NCBI RefSeq assembly: GCF_900107745.1
Contig: NZ_FNRO01000003.1
Coordinates: 620,001 to 684,000 of the forward strand
Direction: 5' to 3'
DNA from: Variovorax sp. YR216
Lineage (GTDB): Bacteria; Pseudomonadota; Gammaproteobacteria; Burkholderiales; Burkholderiaceae_C
Length of the DNA stretch: 64,000 bases
Shown: piece by piece, positions 54,232 to 64,000 of the stretch
How the letters are laid out: each line of letters begins with the position of its first letter
How positions within the stretch are numbered: the stretch's first letter is position 1
Translations under genes and position numbers: made by a program
Notes under the pieces: model-generated
What the model saw: the letters and a program-made list of their open reading frames with translations, nothing else
The model's database searches: none
What the model was told of the DNA's origin: nothing

Positions 54232-54266
54232 CGCATGCTGTCGCGATCGTCAGCGGTTCGGGGTCG

Positions 54267-55382
54267 TCAGGCGAAGACGCCTGCGTTGTCCTGCATGCGT
54301 GCCGACACTTCGGCCAGGTGGTGCAGGGTGTCGCCGAAGGTCATCTCGAGCTGCGTGAGCTTCTTGAAGTAGTGGCTCACGATGTACTCGTCGGTCACGC
54401 CGATGCCGCCGTGCAACTGCACGGCCTGCTGGCTGACGAAGCGCATCGAGACGCCCAACTGGTACTTGGCGCGCGCCAGCGCCTGACGGCGCTCCGCGGC
54501 CGGCGCGTTGAGCTTCAGCGTGGCGTAGTAGCTCATCGAGCGGGCCAGTTCGAGCTGCATCTTCATGTCGGCCACGCGATGGCGAAGGGCCTGGAATGTG
54601 GCGATCGCCACGCCGAACTGCTTGCGCGTGTTCATGTATTCGACAGTGATCGCCAGCGTCTTGTCCATCACGCCGACGGCTTCGGCGCAGGTGGCGGCGA
54701 TGCCGATGTCTACCGCCCGCTCGAGCTCGGGCAGGCCATCCTGCGTGATGAGGATGCCTGCAGCCTTGTCGAAGACGACTTCGGCGGCGCGACTGCCGTC
54801 CTGCGTGCCGTAGCCGCGCGCGGCGACGCCGTCAGCGGAGCGCTCGACCAGGAAAAGCGCAATCTTGCCGTCGATCTGCGCCGGCACGATGAAGGCGTCG
54901 GCCTCGTCGCCGGCGGGCACCAGGCTCTTGGTTCCGCTCACGGTCCAGCCGCTGCCCGCCTTCGTTGCCTTGGTCTCGCAGACGTCCAGCCGGTAGCGCG
55001 CCTTGCGCTCCTGGCAGGCGAGCACCACCAGCGCCTGTCCGCCGGCGATGCGCGGCAGCCAGTTGTCCTTGGTGTCCTCGTCGGCGTGGGCGGCCAGCAC
55101 GGCGCCGGCGATGAAGGATTGCGAGAGCGGCTCCAGCACGATGCCGCGGCCGAGCTCTTCCATCACGACCATGCCTTCGACCGGACCCATGCCCAGGCCG
55201 CCTTCGTCTTCGGGGATGTAAAGCCCGCCGAGTCCGAGTTCTGCCAGTTCGTCCCACGCCTCCCGCGAGAAGCCGCCCGCGGCTTCGGTGGCGCGGCGGC
55301 GCTCGAAGCCGTAACCTTTTTCGACCCACTTGGCGACCGCGTCGCGAAGCTGTTGCTGGTCGTCGCTGAAATTGAAGTCCAT
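54267..55382 (-). CDS. Acyl-CoA dehydrogenase (PimD-like small subunit)
   Basis: An FAD acyl-CoA dehydrogenase family protein of 371 residues. The N-terminal helix region has DFNFSDDQQQLRDAVAKWVEKGY, the middle GGLYIPEDEGGLGMGPVEGMVV, and the C-terminal QLHGGIGVTDEYIVSHYFKKL. It resembles the small subunit of the pimeloyl-CoA dehydrogenase-type heterodimers. The catalytic Glu is not placed by eye. It is second in an operon, 24 bp after its larger partner. Confidence 0.9.
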   Translation of the reverse strand: MDFNFSDDQQQLRDAVAKWVEKGYGFERRRATEAAGGFSREAWDELAELGLGGLYIPEDEGGLGMGPVEGMVVMEELGRGIVLEPLSQSFIAGAVLAAHADEDTKDNWLPRIAGGQALVVLACQERKARYRLDVCETKATKAGSGWTVSGTKSLVPAGDEADAFIVPAQIDGKIALFLVERSADGVAARGYGTQDGSRAAEVVFDKAAGILITQDGLPELERAVDIGIAATCAEAVGVMDKTLAITVEYMNTRKQFGVAIATFQALRHRVADMKMQLELARSMSYYATLKLNAPAAERRQALARAKYQLGVSMRFVSQQAVQLHGGIGVTDEYIVSHYFKKLTQLEMTFGDTLHHLAEVSARMQDNAGVFA

Positions 55383-55406
55383 TGCTTGATCCTTGTGAGT
55401 CCGCGT

Positions 55407-56588
55407 TCAGCCCAAGACCGTTTGAGCGACGATGTTGCGCTGCACTTCGTTGCTGCCGCCGTAGATGGTGGTCTTGCGCATGTTGAAGTACGTCGAGGAC
55501 AGCGGTGCGAGCTGCGGATGGCCACCGGGGAAGTCGCCCTGCCAGCCGGCCTCCATGGCCTCGCGGATCAGCGGCAGCGAATAGGGGCCGCCGGCCAGCA
55601 TCATCAGCTCGGAGTAGCGCTGCTGGATTTCGCTGCCCTTGATCTTGAGCAGGCCGGCGATGTCGAGCGAGTTCTTGCCCGAGGTGGCGGCCGAGAGAAC
55701 GCGCAGCACGAGCATTTCGAGGGCGACCACGTCGACTTCGAGCTTGGCGATCTCGTCGCGGAAGCGCTGGTCTTCCCAGACGCCTTCGCTCTTCGCAATG
55801 CGTTTGAGGCGCTCCAGCTCACGCTTGGCGCGGTTGACGTCGGCGATGTTGGTGCGCTCGTGCGAGAGCAGGTGCTTGGCGTACGTCCAGCCCTTGTTCT
55901 CTTCGCCGATGAGGTTCTCCGCGGGCACTTCGACGTTGTCGAAGAACACTTCATTGACCTCGTGGCCGCCGTCCAGCAGCTTGATCGGTCGCACCGTGAC
56001 GCCGGGCGACTTCATGTCGATCAGCAGGAAGCTGATGCCGGTCTGCGGCTTGCCTTCATTGCTGGTGCGCACGAGGCAGAAGATCCACTCACCGTACTGG
56101 CCGAGGGTGGTCCAGGTCTTCTGGCCGTTGACGATGTACTTGTCGCCCTTGCGCTCTGCCTTGGTCTTCACCGACGCCAGATCGGAGCCCGAACCCGGCT
56201 CGCTGTAGCCCTGGCTCCACCAGACTTCGCCACTTGCGATGCCGGGGAGGAAGCGCTTGTGCTGCTCGGCGTTGCCGTAGGCCATGATGACCGGAGCGAC
56301 CATCACCGGGCCGAAGGGAATGATGCGTGGCGCACCTGCGAGTGCGGCCTCTTCCTCGAACAGGTGCTTCTCGACCGCGGTCCAGCCGGGGCCGCCGAAC
56401 TCCTTGGGCCAGCCGTAGCCCAGCCAGCCCTTCTTGCCGAGGATCTTGGCCCAGCGCTGCAGATCGTCGCGCGTGAGCTCAAGGGCGTTGTGCACCTTGT
56501 GCGAAATCTCGGCGGGGAGGTTTTCCTTGACCCAGGCGCGAATCTCTTCGCGGAACTTCTGTTCTTCGGGGGTGAAGCTCAAATCCAT
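55407..56588 (-). CDS. Acyl-CoA dehydrogenase (PimC-like large subunit)
   Basis: An acyl-CoA dehydrogenase of 393 residues that pairs with the next gene. It begins MDLSFTPEEQKFREEIRAWV, with GWPKEFGGPGWTAVE and QGYSEPGSGSDLASVKT for FAD and substrate binding. It ends in MRKTTIYGGSNEVQRNIVAQTVLG, the FAD/dimer motif. The pair probably oxidises a dicarboxyl or branched acyl-CoA. It is the first gene of the operon. Confidence 0.92.
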   Translation of the reverse strand: MDLSFTPEEQKFREEIRAWVKENLPAEISHKVHNALELTRDDLQRWAKILGKKGWLGYGWPKEFGGPGWTAVEKHLFEEEAALAGAPRIIPFGPVMVAPVIMAYGNAEQHKRFLPGIASGEVWWSQGYSEPGSGSDLASVKTKAERKGDKYIVNGQKTWTTLGQYGEWIFCLVRTSNEGKPQTGISFLLIDMKSPGVTVRPIKLLDGGHEVNEVFFDNVEVPAENLIGEENKGWTYAKHLLSHERTNIADVNRAKRELERLKRIAKSEGVWEDQRFRDEIAKLEVDVVALEMLVLRVLSAATSGKNSLDIAGLLKIKGSEIQQRYSELMMLAGGPYSLPLIREAMEAGWQGDFPGGHPQLAPLSSTYFNMRKTTIYGGSNEVQRNIVAQTVLG

Positions 56589-56731
56589 GCGTGCCTCTCT
56601 GTGTTGATCGAACGCCGCGAAAGGCGGCGCGTCTCCGGGAGCGGCGGTTTTAGCACGGTCGTGCTAGTTCGGGGTGTCCGCGTCGCGACAAGCCAGGGCC
56701 GCCCGAGCGAGCACAGATAATCCCGCGTCCC

Positions 56732-57322
56732 ATGAAGAACATTGTGATCCTGATTTCCGGCGGTGGCTCCAACATGGCGGCGATCGTCAAGGCTGCCGAA
56801 AGCGAGCGCTGGGCGGCTCGCCTCGATGCGCGGGTTGCCGCGGTCATCAGCAACAAGTCGGACGCGGGCGGGCTTGCGATCGCCCGCGAGCACGGCATTC
56901 CGACGGCCGTGGTTTCACACAAGGATTTCGCCAGCCGGGAGGAATTCGACACGGCGCTGGCACGGGAGGTCGATGTTCATGCGCCGGCGCTCGTGGTCCT
57001 GGCGGGATTCATGCGGATCCTGACGCCCTGGTTCGTGACGCGCTACGCCGGCAGGCTCGTCAACATCCATCCCTCTCTGCTGCCCGCCTTTCCGGGATTG
57101 AACACGCACCGGCGTGCGATCGAGGCGGGTTGTCGGGTGGCCGGCGTGACGGTGCACGAAGTGACCGTCGAGCTCGATCATGGGCCCATCCTGGCGCAAG
57201 CTGCCGTACCGGTATTGCCCGACGACACGCCCGATGCTTTGGCGGCCCGGGTGTTGGCTCAAGAACACAGGGTTTACCCTAGGGCGGTGGCCGACTGGCT
57301 CCGGCGCGCAGACACAAACTGA
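56732..57322 (+). CDS. purN: Phosphoribosylglycinamide formyltransferase PurN
   Basis: The third-step enzyme of purine synthesis, 196 residues. IVILISGGGSNMAAIV (about 3-18) binds the ribonucleotide phosphate, VVLAGFMRILTPWFV binds folate, and INIHPSLLPAFPGLNTHRRAIEAG holds the catalytic Asn-His. GVTVHEVTVELDHGPIL supplies the Asp. Length is normal. It is monocistronic and divergent from the acyl-CoA dehydrogenase operon. Confidence 0.97.
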   Translation: MKNIVILISGGGSNMAAIVKAAESERWAARLDARVAAVISNKSDAGGLAIAREHGIPTAVVSHKDFASREEFDTALAREVDVHAPALVVLAGFMRILTPWFVTRYAGRLVNIHPSLLPAFPGLNTHRRAIEAGCRVAGVTVHEVTVELDHGPILAQAAVPVLPDDTPDALAARVLAQEHRVYPRAVADWLRRADTN

Positions 57323-57379
57323 CACAATCCTTCCTGGCGTGCCGCGGGGGCGGAGGAGATCGCCGCGTTCGCTTCCCGT

Positions 57380-57616
57380 CTAGTCGATTTTGATGAAGCG
57401 CCGCTGGCTCACCCCGTTCACGTCCACGGTCTCGTCGAACATGGCAGCCGGGCGAACCCAGAGTCCACGCTCGCCGTAGAGGGCGCGGTACAGCGTCATC
57501 GGCTCCAGCGTCTCGCTGTGGCGTGCGGTGCCGAGCACTTCGTATTCGCCACCCTTGTAGTGGCGGTAGCGGCCGGGTGGGGTTTCGATCAATGGGGGAA
57601 GGCTGGCGTCTGACAA
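57380..57616 (-). CDS. DUF1653-domain protein
   Basis: A protein of 78 residues with the compact DUF1653 fold: PPGRYRHYKGGEYEVLGTARHSETLEPMTLYRALYGERGLWVRP followed by MFDETVDVNG. This small SH3-like domain is of unknown function and is widely encoded as a single-domain protein. It lies between purN and the M48 peptidase gene with opposite direction. Confidence 0.9.
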   Translation of the reverse strand: MSDASLPPLIETPPGRYRHYKGGEYEVLGTARHSETLEPMTLYRALYGERGLWVRPAAMFDETVDVNGVSQRRFIKID

Positions 57617-57650
57617 GCGGGGGCACTCCTTCGAAGGCTGAAAGGTCAGG

Positions 57651-59507
57651 ATGAATCGGGCGGATTTTGTACATCTGGTGCGACTGAGCGAGCATGCCAG
57701 TGCCGACGACAGCCTCGGCTACCGGCGGGGCGTCGCTTTTTTCGCCGCCCTTGGATACCTGTGGGTCTTCGCCTGTCTGGCACTGGCGGTCGGCATCATC
57801 GTCTGGGTCATCGGCGGCCTGGGCCAGGGCGGACGCTTCACCTTCACCCGCGGATGGCTGATGCTTTTTGCGCTTGGCCTGCTGTGGGCCACATTGAGGG
57901 CGCTGTGGGTCCGGCTGGAGGAGCCGGAAGGCGTGGAGCTGCGGCGCGAGGACGCCCCCGGTCTCTTCGAAACGCTCGACCGCATTCGCCAGCGTATCGA
58001 CGGTCCCCCGGTCCATCGCGTGTATCTCGACAGCGATTTCAACGCCAGCATTCGCCAACTGCCTCGCTACGGTCTTTTCGGCGGCGCGACCAACTATCTC
58101 AACGTGGGGCTGCCGCTGCTGATGGCGCTGGACCGTCGCCGCCTGGTGTCCGTGCTGGCGCACGAGTACGGCCATTTGCGCGGCAACCACGGAAAGCTGA
58201 GCGCTTGGATCTACCGGACGCGACTTTCATGGCTCAAGCTGGATGCCAACTTCCAGCGCAACGAGGGCCTGATGGCTTTCGCCTCGCAGGCGTTCTTCCG
58301 CTGGTACTTCCCGCGCTTTGCCGCGAAGACGTTCGCGTTGGCGCGACAGGACGAATACGAAGCCGACCGTGTCGCCGCCCGGCTGCTCGGCACCCGCGTG
58401 GTGGCCTCGGCGTTGAAGGAAATCTCGATCAAGAGCGCCTGGTACGCGGAGCGGTTCTGGCCCGGTCATTGGGCGCGCGCGATCGACGAGCCGGTGCCCG
58501 TCGGGCCGTTCTCCTCTCTCGCGCCGAAGTTTTGCGCGCCGGTCGAGGAAGAGTTCGCCCGCGCTGCGTTGCGCGGTGCGCTGCGCAGCATCAGCGACGT
58601 CGACGACACCCATCCTGTGCTGCGCGATCGCCTGGAAGCGCTGGATGAGAAATCCGTCGTCCCGTCCTGGTCGTCCAAATCGGCGCTGGCGCTCCTGGCG
58701 GATGCGCCGAAGTGGATCGCGCATTTCGACGCCGAGTGGCGCAGCGGTCATGCGAGCGACTGGACGCAGCACCACGCCTACCTGGTGCGCGTGCGCGAGC
58801 GGGTGGCAGCGCTCGCGGCGAGCGCCGGTCGCAACAACGCCGAAGAGATGGTCGAATGGGCCGATTGCGCCCGTCGTCTCCATGCCGAAGCCGATGTCCG
58901 CGCGTTGTATGAACGGGCGCTGGAAATCACGCCCAACCACGCCGGTGCCTTGCGCGGATTGGCGCAGGTGCTGCCCGTGCGCGACCGCGCCCCCCGCCTC
59001 GCGGTGCTCGAGCGCCTGCACGAATCCAGCAACGCCAGCCAGTGGTGGGCCGCGAAGACGGCCGTGTCGATCCTCGAGGATCCCGATGCCGGGGCGCACG
59101 ACGAGCGCTCCCTCAAGCTCTGGCGCGAACGGGCGAAGACGGCGGAAGCCGCCGAGCAGCGCGCCTGGGAAGAAATGACGGCGACCCCGTCCTTCACGCA
59201 GATCGCGCGCCATGACCTGAGCGAATTCGAGCTCGGGGAGTTGCGGGCCGATCTCGTGCGGTCCAGCGCAGTCGCTCGCGCGTGGGTGGTGCGCAAGAAC
59301 CTTCGGGAATTTCCGTGGCGGCGCGCCTACATCGTGTTCCTCGAGCTGCCGGGGCTCACGGACGACGAGCGTTGGAGCCTGTGCCGTGAACTCGAACAGA
59401 CCCTCTCGCTACCAGGCGCCGCGCTGGTCCTGTGGGCAGGGCATTCGCCCACGCTCACCGAGATCGAGCGGCACGCTTTTGGCCCGGTCTGGACACGCGC
59501 CACATGA
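57651..59507 (+). CDS. M48-family membrane metallopeptidase
   Basis: A zinc peptidase of 618 residues. Two helices (about 33-54, 65-86) precede the peptidase domain. The zinc motif is LAHEYGHLRGNHG at about 165-177 and the third ligand is in EYEADRVAARLLGT. A C-terminal TPR-like region (about 395-480) and an extended tail follow, so it differs from short HtpX types. It may take part in envelope protein quality control. It stands alone, followed by rsmB 28 bp later on the same strand. Confidence 0.88.
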   Translation: MNRADFVHLVRLSEHASADDSLGYRRGVAFFAALGYLWVFACLALAVGIIVWVIGGLGQGGRFTFTRGWLMLFALGLLWATLRALWVRLEEPEGVELRREDAPGLFETLDRIRQRIDGPPVHRVYLDSDFNASIRQLPRYGLFGGATNYLNVGLPLLMALDRRRLVSVLAHEYGHLRGNHGKLSAWIYRTRLSWLKLDANFQRNEGLMAFASQAFFRWYFPRFAAKTFALARQDEYEADRVAARLLGTRVVASALKEISIKSAWYAERFWPGHWARAIDEPVPVGPFSSLAPKFCAPVEEEFARAALRGALRSISDVDDTHPVLRDRLEALDEKSVVPSWSSKSALALLADAPKWIAHFDAEWRSGHASDWTQHHAYLVRVRERVAALAASAGRNNAEEMVEWADCARRLHAEADVRALYERALEITPNHAGALRGLAQVLPVRDRAPRLAVLERLHESSNASQWWAAKTAVSILEDPDAGAHDERSLKLWRERAKTAEAAEQRAWEEMTATPSFTQIARHDLSEFELGELRADLVRSSAVARAWVVRKNLREFPWRRAYIVFLELPGLTDDERWSLCRELEQTLSLPGAALVLWAGHSPTLTEIERHAFGPVWTRAT

Positions 59508-59535
59508 CATCGATGGTGGCTGAGACAATCGGGGC

Positions 59536-60807
59536 ATGCATCCCAAAGCCCTGCTTGAGGCCACGGCCGACCTGGTCGGCCTCGTCCTGAAATTCGATCA
59601 TCCGGCCGATCAGGTCGTCTCCCGCTTCTTCCGCGAACACCGCGAGCTGGGTCCGCGCGAGCGCGCCACGCTGGCCGAGACGGTGTACACCGTCCTGCGC
59701 AAGAAACTCCTGTTTGAACACCTGGCACGCTCGGGCACCGGTCCCAAGGAGCGCCGGATGGCCATCCTCGGCTTCCACGGCCAGAGGGAATTCCTCAAGA
59801 GCGCGCTGAACGACTCCGAACGGCGCTGGCTTGACAACTGCGATTCGGTCAAGCCCGACGAACTGCTCGAGCGCCACAAGCACAACCTCCCGGAATGGCT
59901 GGTCGAGCCTCTCAAGGCGCAGTTGCGAGACGAGTTCCGGGCGCTGGCGGACAACCTGCAGCAGCCGGCGCCGCTGGACCTGCGGGTCAACGCGCTCACG
60001 GACAAGCGGGCGGACGTGCAGAAGGAACTGGGCCTTGCCGGCATCAAGGCGAGCCCGACGCCGTATTCCCCCTGGGGTCTCCGGATCGAAGGCAAGCCGG
60101 CACTGACGAAGCTCGATGCCTTTGCCCGCGGTGCAGTGGAGGTCCAGGACGAGGGATCGCAACTGCTGGCGCTCCTGCTCGAAGCGAAGCGCGGTGAGAT
60201 GGTGGTCGATTTCTGCGCCGGCGCTGGCGGCAAGACGTTGGCGATCGGCGCGACCATGCGCAACACGGGCAGGCTCTACGCCTTCGACACCTCGGCACAT
60301 CGTCTGGATGCGCTCAAGCCGCGGCTGGCGCGGAGCAAGCTTTCGAATGTGCATCCAGCCGCGATCGCCCATGAGCGCGACGACCGGATCAAGCGGCTCG
60401 CGGGCAAGATCGATCGCGTGCTGGTCGATGCGCCATGTTCGGGGCTTGGCACGCTGCGGCGCAATCCCGACCTGAAATGGCGCCAGTCGGCGCAGTCGGT
60501 TCAGGAACTGACGGCAAAGCAGACGGCGATCCTGCAGAGCGCCTCCCGGCTCGTGAAGTCTGGGGGGCGCCTCGTCTACGCAACCTGCAGCGTGTTGCCT
60601 GAGGAGAACGAGGCGATTGCCGAAGCTTTCGGTGCCGCGAACCCGGATTTCGAGGCCGTGGATGCGGCCGAGCTGCTGAATGGCCTCAAGGTTGACGGCG
60701 CCGACACCCTGTGCTCGGGCGGTGAAGTTGGCAAGCGCTACCTTCGGCTCTGGCCTCATCGCCACGCGACGGACGGCTTCTTTGCCGCCGTCTGGAGCCG
60801 GAAGTAG
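59536..60807 (+). CDS. rsmB: 16S rRNA m5C methyltransferase RsmB family (RsmB/NOP)
   Basis: An SAM-dependent RNA cytosine-5 methyltransferase of 423 residues. The N-terminal NusB-like helical domain is about 1-140. The methyltransferase core has VDFCAGAGGKTLAIG (motif I, about 226-240), VLVDAPCSGLGTLRRNPD (motif IV with one Cys) and YATCSVLPEENE (motif VI with the catalytic Cys). In E. coli RsmB makes m5C967. The divergence from other RsmB/F members cannot be judged by eye. Confidence 0.92.
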   Translation: MHPKALLEATADLVGLVLKFDHPADQVVSRFFREHRELGPRERATLAETVYTVLRKKLLFEHLARSGTGPKERRMAILGFHGQREFLKSALNDSERRWLDNCDSVKPDELLERHKHNLPEWLVEPLKAQLRDEFRALADNLQQPAPLDLRVNALTDKRADVQKELGLAGIKASPTPYSPWGLRIEGKPALTKLDAFARGAVEVQDEGSQLLALLLEAKRGEMVVDFCAGAGGKTLAIGATMRNTGRLYAFDTSAHRLDALKPRLARSKLSNVHPAAIAHERDDRIKRLAGKIDRVLVDAPCSGLGTLRRNPDLKWRQSAQSVQELTAKQTAILQSASRLVKSGGRLVYATCSVLPEENEAIAEAFGAANPDFEAVDAAELLNGLKVDGADTLCSGGEVGKRYLRLWPHRHATDGFFAAVWSRK

Positions 60808-60846
60808 GTACGAGGCTCCAAAGACGGCCAAAACTTGCGATGTATC

Positions 60847-60880
60847 AAGGATTTAAGCCCCTTTTTAGGGGGTGATCCTT
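60847..60880. promoter_or_regulatory. Hairpin in the 5' leader of the desaturase gene
   Basis: AAGGAT and ATCCTT, with inner CCCC/GGGG, form a stem-loop 58 bp before the desaturase ATG. It lies 40 bp after the rsmB stop and its distal side continues into TTTAAAA. It may end the rsmB transcript or regulate the leader. Confidence 0.4.
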
Positions 60881-60938
60881 TAAAATTGGTGGTTATCTGA
60901 AGGCTGCACCTTCGTGTGGCCATGGAGTACCGAATTCA

Positions 60939-62153
60939 ATGTTGCTTCCTGACTCTGCCGTCCTGAGCGCGGCCATCGATTGGCTCGGAAACGGCTTGTG
61001 GGATCTCGCATGGTGGCAGATCGTGCTGTACACGCTCGTCACCACGCACATCACGATCGCAGGGGTCACGATCTTCCTGCACCGGACCCAGACGCACCGG
61101 GCCATGGACCTCGGGCCCATCCCCTCGCATTTCTTCCGCTTCTGGCTGTGGATCGGCACCGGCATGGTGACCAAGGAGTGGGTGGCCATTCACCGCAAGC
61201 ACCACGCCAAGTGCGAGACCGAAGACGATCCGCACAGCCCGCAAGTCAAGGGCATCGACGAAGTCATGTGGCGCGGCGCCGAGCTGTACCGCAAGGAATC
61301 GAAGAACAAGGAAACGATGGAGCGTTACGGCCACGGCACGCCCGATGACTGGCTCGAGCGCAACCTGTATTCGCGCTACAGCTGGCAGGGCGTGGGCCTG
61401 ATGCTGATCCTCAACCTGGCGCTGTTCGGCGCCATCGGCCTGACGGTCTGGGCGGTCCAGATGCTGTGGATTCCGTTCTGGGCGGCTGGCGTGGTCAACG
61501 GCATCGGTCACTATTGGGGCTATCGCAATTTCGAAGCCATGGACTCCAGCACCAATCTGATCCCCTGGGGCATCATCATTGGCGGCGAAGAGTTGCACAA
61601 CAACCATCACACCTACCCGACGTCGGCCAAGTTCTCGGTCAAGAAATACGAGTTCGATATCGGTTGGGTCTACATCAGCCTGATGCAGAAGATTGGCTGG
61701 GCCAAGGTCAAGAAGGTCCCGCCGAAGATGCAGATGGGCGACGTGCAGCCGGTGGCTGACGCGAAGACGCTCGAAGCTGTCATCGCCAATCGTTACGAGG
61801 TCATGGCGAACTTTGCGCGCGAAATGCGCCGTGCGACCAAGGGTGAGCTCGCATCGCTCAAGGCCAAGGGTGCGGACCTTTCCGTTCTCAAGGCGGCCAA
61901 GCGCTGGTTGCACCGAGACGAAGACAAGGTGCCCGCCGCGGCGCGGAGCCATCTGGTTCAGGCGCGCGCTGCCCATCCGGCGCTCGACAAGATGATGACG
62001 ATGCGCGAAGAGTTGCGCCAGCTGTGGCTCAACACCTCGCAATCGCGCGAGCAGCTTGCGGCCGATCTTGCGGCCTGGTGCCACCGCGCCGAGGCGAGCG
62101 GCATTGCCGGTCTGCGAGAGTTCTCCACGCGCCTGCGTGCCGCGCGCGCCTGA
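60939..62153 (+). CDS. Membrane fatty acid desaturase (DesA/acyl-CoA desaturase type)
   Basis: A di-iron membrane desaturase of 404 residues. The three histidine boxes are HRTQTHRAM (about 47-55), HRKHHAKCE (about 85-93) and EELHNNHHTYP (about 216-226). There are about four membrane segments. The C-terminal about 130 residues are helical and extra to the core. It introduces a cis double bond in acyl chains, helping membrane fluidity. A strong terminator lies just after the stop. Confidence 0.93.
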   Translation: MLLPDSAVLSAAIDWLGNGLWDLAWWQIVLYTLVTTHITIAGVTIFLHRTQTHRAMDLGPIPSHFFRFWLWIGTGMVTKEWVAIHRKHHAKCETEDDPHSPQVKGIDEVMWRGAELYRKESKNKETMERYGHGTPDDWLERNLYSRYSWQGVGLMLILNLALFGAIGLTVWAVQMLWIPFWAAGVVNGIGHYWGYRNFEAMDSSTNLIPWGIIIGGEELHNNHHTYPTSAKFSVKKYEFDIGWVYISLMQKIGWAKVKKVPPKMQMGDVQPVADAKTLEAVIANRYEVMANFAREMRRATKGELASLKAKGADLSVLKAAKRWLHRDEDKVPAAARSHLVQARAAHPALDKMMTMREELRQLWLNTSQSREQLAADLAAWCHRAEASGIAGLREFSTRLRAARA

Positions 62154-62175
62154 CAGCCTCTCGGTATTTCCAAAA

Positions 62176-62206
62176 GAAAAAGCCGGCTCGTCGAGCCGGC
62201 TTTTTT
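62176..62206 (+). terminator. Intrinsic terminator of the desaturase gene
   Basis: GCCGGCTCG and CGAGCCGGC pair perfectly around a single T, flanked by AAAAA upstream and TTTTTT downstream (62176-62206). Confidence 0.92.
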
Positions 62207-62240
62207 GTGTCTCCTTGCTTGTCGGCAATGCGAATAGGCA

Positions 62241-62270
62241 AAAAGAAAACCCGCTGGATTGCAGCGGGTT
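62241..62270 (-). terminator. Intrinsic terminator of rpmB-rpmG
   Basis: AACCCGCTG and CAGCGGGTT pair around a 5-nt loop. On the minus strand it is followed by TTCTTTTT, 22 bp downstream of rpmG. Confidence 0.88.
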
Positions 62271-62292
62271 CTTGACAAGGGGAAAGCCTGAA

Positions 62293-62466
62293 TTACTTCA
62301 GCTTGATTTCCTTGTATTCGACGTGCTTGCGTGCCTTGGGGTCGAACTTCATGATCGACATCTTTTCAGGCATCGTCTTCTTGTTCTTGCTGGTCGTGTA
62401 GAAATGGCCGGTACCCGCGGTGGATTCCAGCTTGATCTTTTCGCGTCCGCCTTTGCTCGTTGCCAT
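62293..62466 (-). CDS. rpmG: 50S ribosomal protein L33
   Basis: A protein of 57 residues starting [18 protein letters not shown], with [16 protein letters not shown] and a basic [17 protein letters not shown] end. This is the C-minus form of L33, without zinc-binding cysteines. It follows rpmB by 11 bp. Confidence 0.97.
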   Translation of the reverse strand: MATSKGGREKIKLESTAGTGHFYTTSKNKKTMPEKMSIMKFDPKARKHVEYKEIKLK

Positions 62467-62477
62467 GATTCAGCTCC

Positions 62478-62711
62478 TTAAGCTTGGCCGCGTGCGCGCA
62501 GGTCTGCGAGCACGGCGTCGATGCCGTTCTTGTCGATCAGGCGCAGGGCAGCGCTCGAAACGCGCAGGCGAACCCAACGGTTTTCGGATTCGACCCAGAA
62601 ACGACGGTATTGCAGGTTCGGCAGGAACCGGCGCTTGGTTTTGTTGTTGGCGTGGGAAACGTTGTTTCCGACCATCGGGCCCTTGCCCGTAACTTCACAT
62701 ACGCGTGCCAT
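62478..62711 (-). CDS. rpmB: 50S ribosomal protein L28
   Basis: A protein of 77 residues starting [21 protein letters not shown], with [21 protein letters not shown] and [17 protein letters not shown], standard for L28. The ATG at 62709-62711 is used; an extended frame upstream is not family-like. It is the first gene of the rpmB-rpmG pair. Confidence 0.97.
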   Translation of the reverse strand: MARVCEVTGKGPMVGNNVSHANNKTKRRFLPNLQYRRFWVESENRWVRLRVSSAALRLIDKNGIDAVLADLRARGQA

Positions 62712-62906
62712 GAGGACACTCTTTCTTGAACAGCTGGCACCTGGCGCAACGGGGTGTTGCGAGAGATGGTTTGCAGCTTGACCTCGCCAGAATCGGGTGG
62801 CGGTAGCCCGGAAGTTGCAGCTCATGCCGGCCAGAAGCCGGGCAAATTCAGCAAAGCCGGAAATTATAACCCAGCTGTCCATCAGCCCCAGCACCCCTGA
62901 GGGAAG

Positions 62907-62996
62907 CACCGCAGAACCGGCTCAGCCGGGCCGCTGGTGTTGCCCCCGGTAGGGGGTTGGCGAAGCGACACGAAGTGCGCGCAGCCTGGGGGCGAG
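62907..62996. repeat. Interspersed palindromic repeat, copy 5
   Basis: Same orientation as copies 1 and 2: CGCAGAACCGGCTCAGCCGG, CCCCCGGTAGGGGG, GCGACACGAAGTGCGCGCAG and CTGGGGG. It lies between trxB and rpmB, right after the trxB stop codon. Confidence 0.87.
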
Positions 62997-62997
62997 C

Positions 62998-63999
<1,002 letters not shown>

Positions 64000-64000
64000 G

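Overview
The window is a 64 kb stretch of high-GC chromosome, almost certainly from a betaproteobacterium of the Burkholderiales. The family is probably Comamonadaceae and the genus possibly Variovorax or a relative. This rests on gene content: Bug/TctABC tricarboxylate transport, ribF-ileS-lspA, a LolCD pair, rpmB-rpmG next to trxB, and a urease cluster with UreJ. Two families of short interspersed palindromic repeats also look typical of that family. The genus is inference. No phage, integrase, insertion sequence, CRISPR array, rRNA or tRNA was seen. No gene-free stretch exceeds about 300 bp.

Left part (1-16 kb). A heavy-metal P-type ATPase runs off the left edge. Next, on the minus strand, is a urease operon transcribed right to left: ureA, ureJ, ureB, ureC, ureE, ureF, ureG. 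An AbrB/Doc-type toxin-antitoxin module is nested antisense between ureE and ureC. An interspersed repeat sits between ureA and ureJ, and no ureD is visible. Facing ureA on the plus strand is the most unusual gene of the window: an NCS1-type nucleobase/allantoin-like permease fused to a Cys-rich segment, a histidine kinase and a receiver. A LuxR-type response regulator is translationally coupled to it. A perfect 30-bp palindrome lies between the two transcription units. I infer that this is a transporter-coupled sensor for a nitrogen compound, possibly controlling urease. It is followed by a small envelope protein, an unknown protein, peptidase E and a membrane class III nucleotide cyclase.

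Middle part (16-36 kb). recJ with a conserved PGM-like partner; lolCD; a MocR regulator divergent from an AhpD-like/MFS operon; an SDR; a minus-strand block of membrane-anchored trypsin-like protease, MoxR ATPase, DUF58 and VWA proteins; TatD nuclease; a repetitive small periplasmic protein; an MscS channel; a family 6 UDG-type glycosylase with a spermidine-synthase-like gene; an orphan GspE/PilB-type ATPase; a 52-residue membrane peptide; and an orphan ParB-domain protein.

Right part (36-64 kb). A tripartite tricarboxylate transporter locus (tctB, tctA, divergent LysR, Bug binding protein) continues into gamma-glutamyltransferase, a DMT permease and an SDR, which suggests uptake and hydrolysis of a gamma-glutamyl or related carboxylate. 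Then come a second DMT permease, a quinone oxidoreductase, a Na/Pi cotransporter, ribF-ileS-lspA, an HNH endonuclease, a lipoprotein hydrolase, an acyl-CoA dehydrogenase pair, purN, a DUF1653 protein, an M48 protease, rsmB, a fatty acid desaturase, rpmG, rpmB and trxB.

Five copies of a roughly 90-bp GC-rich repeat lie only between genes (about 7.4, 38.2, 40.3, 45.8 and 62.9 kb).
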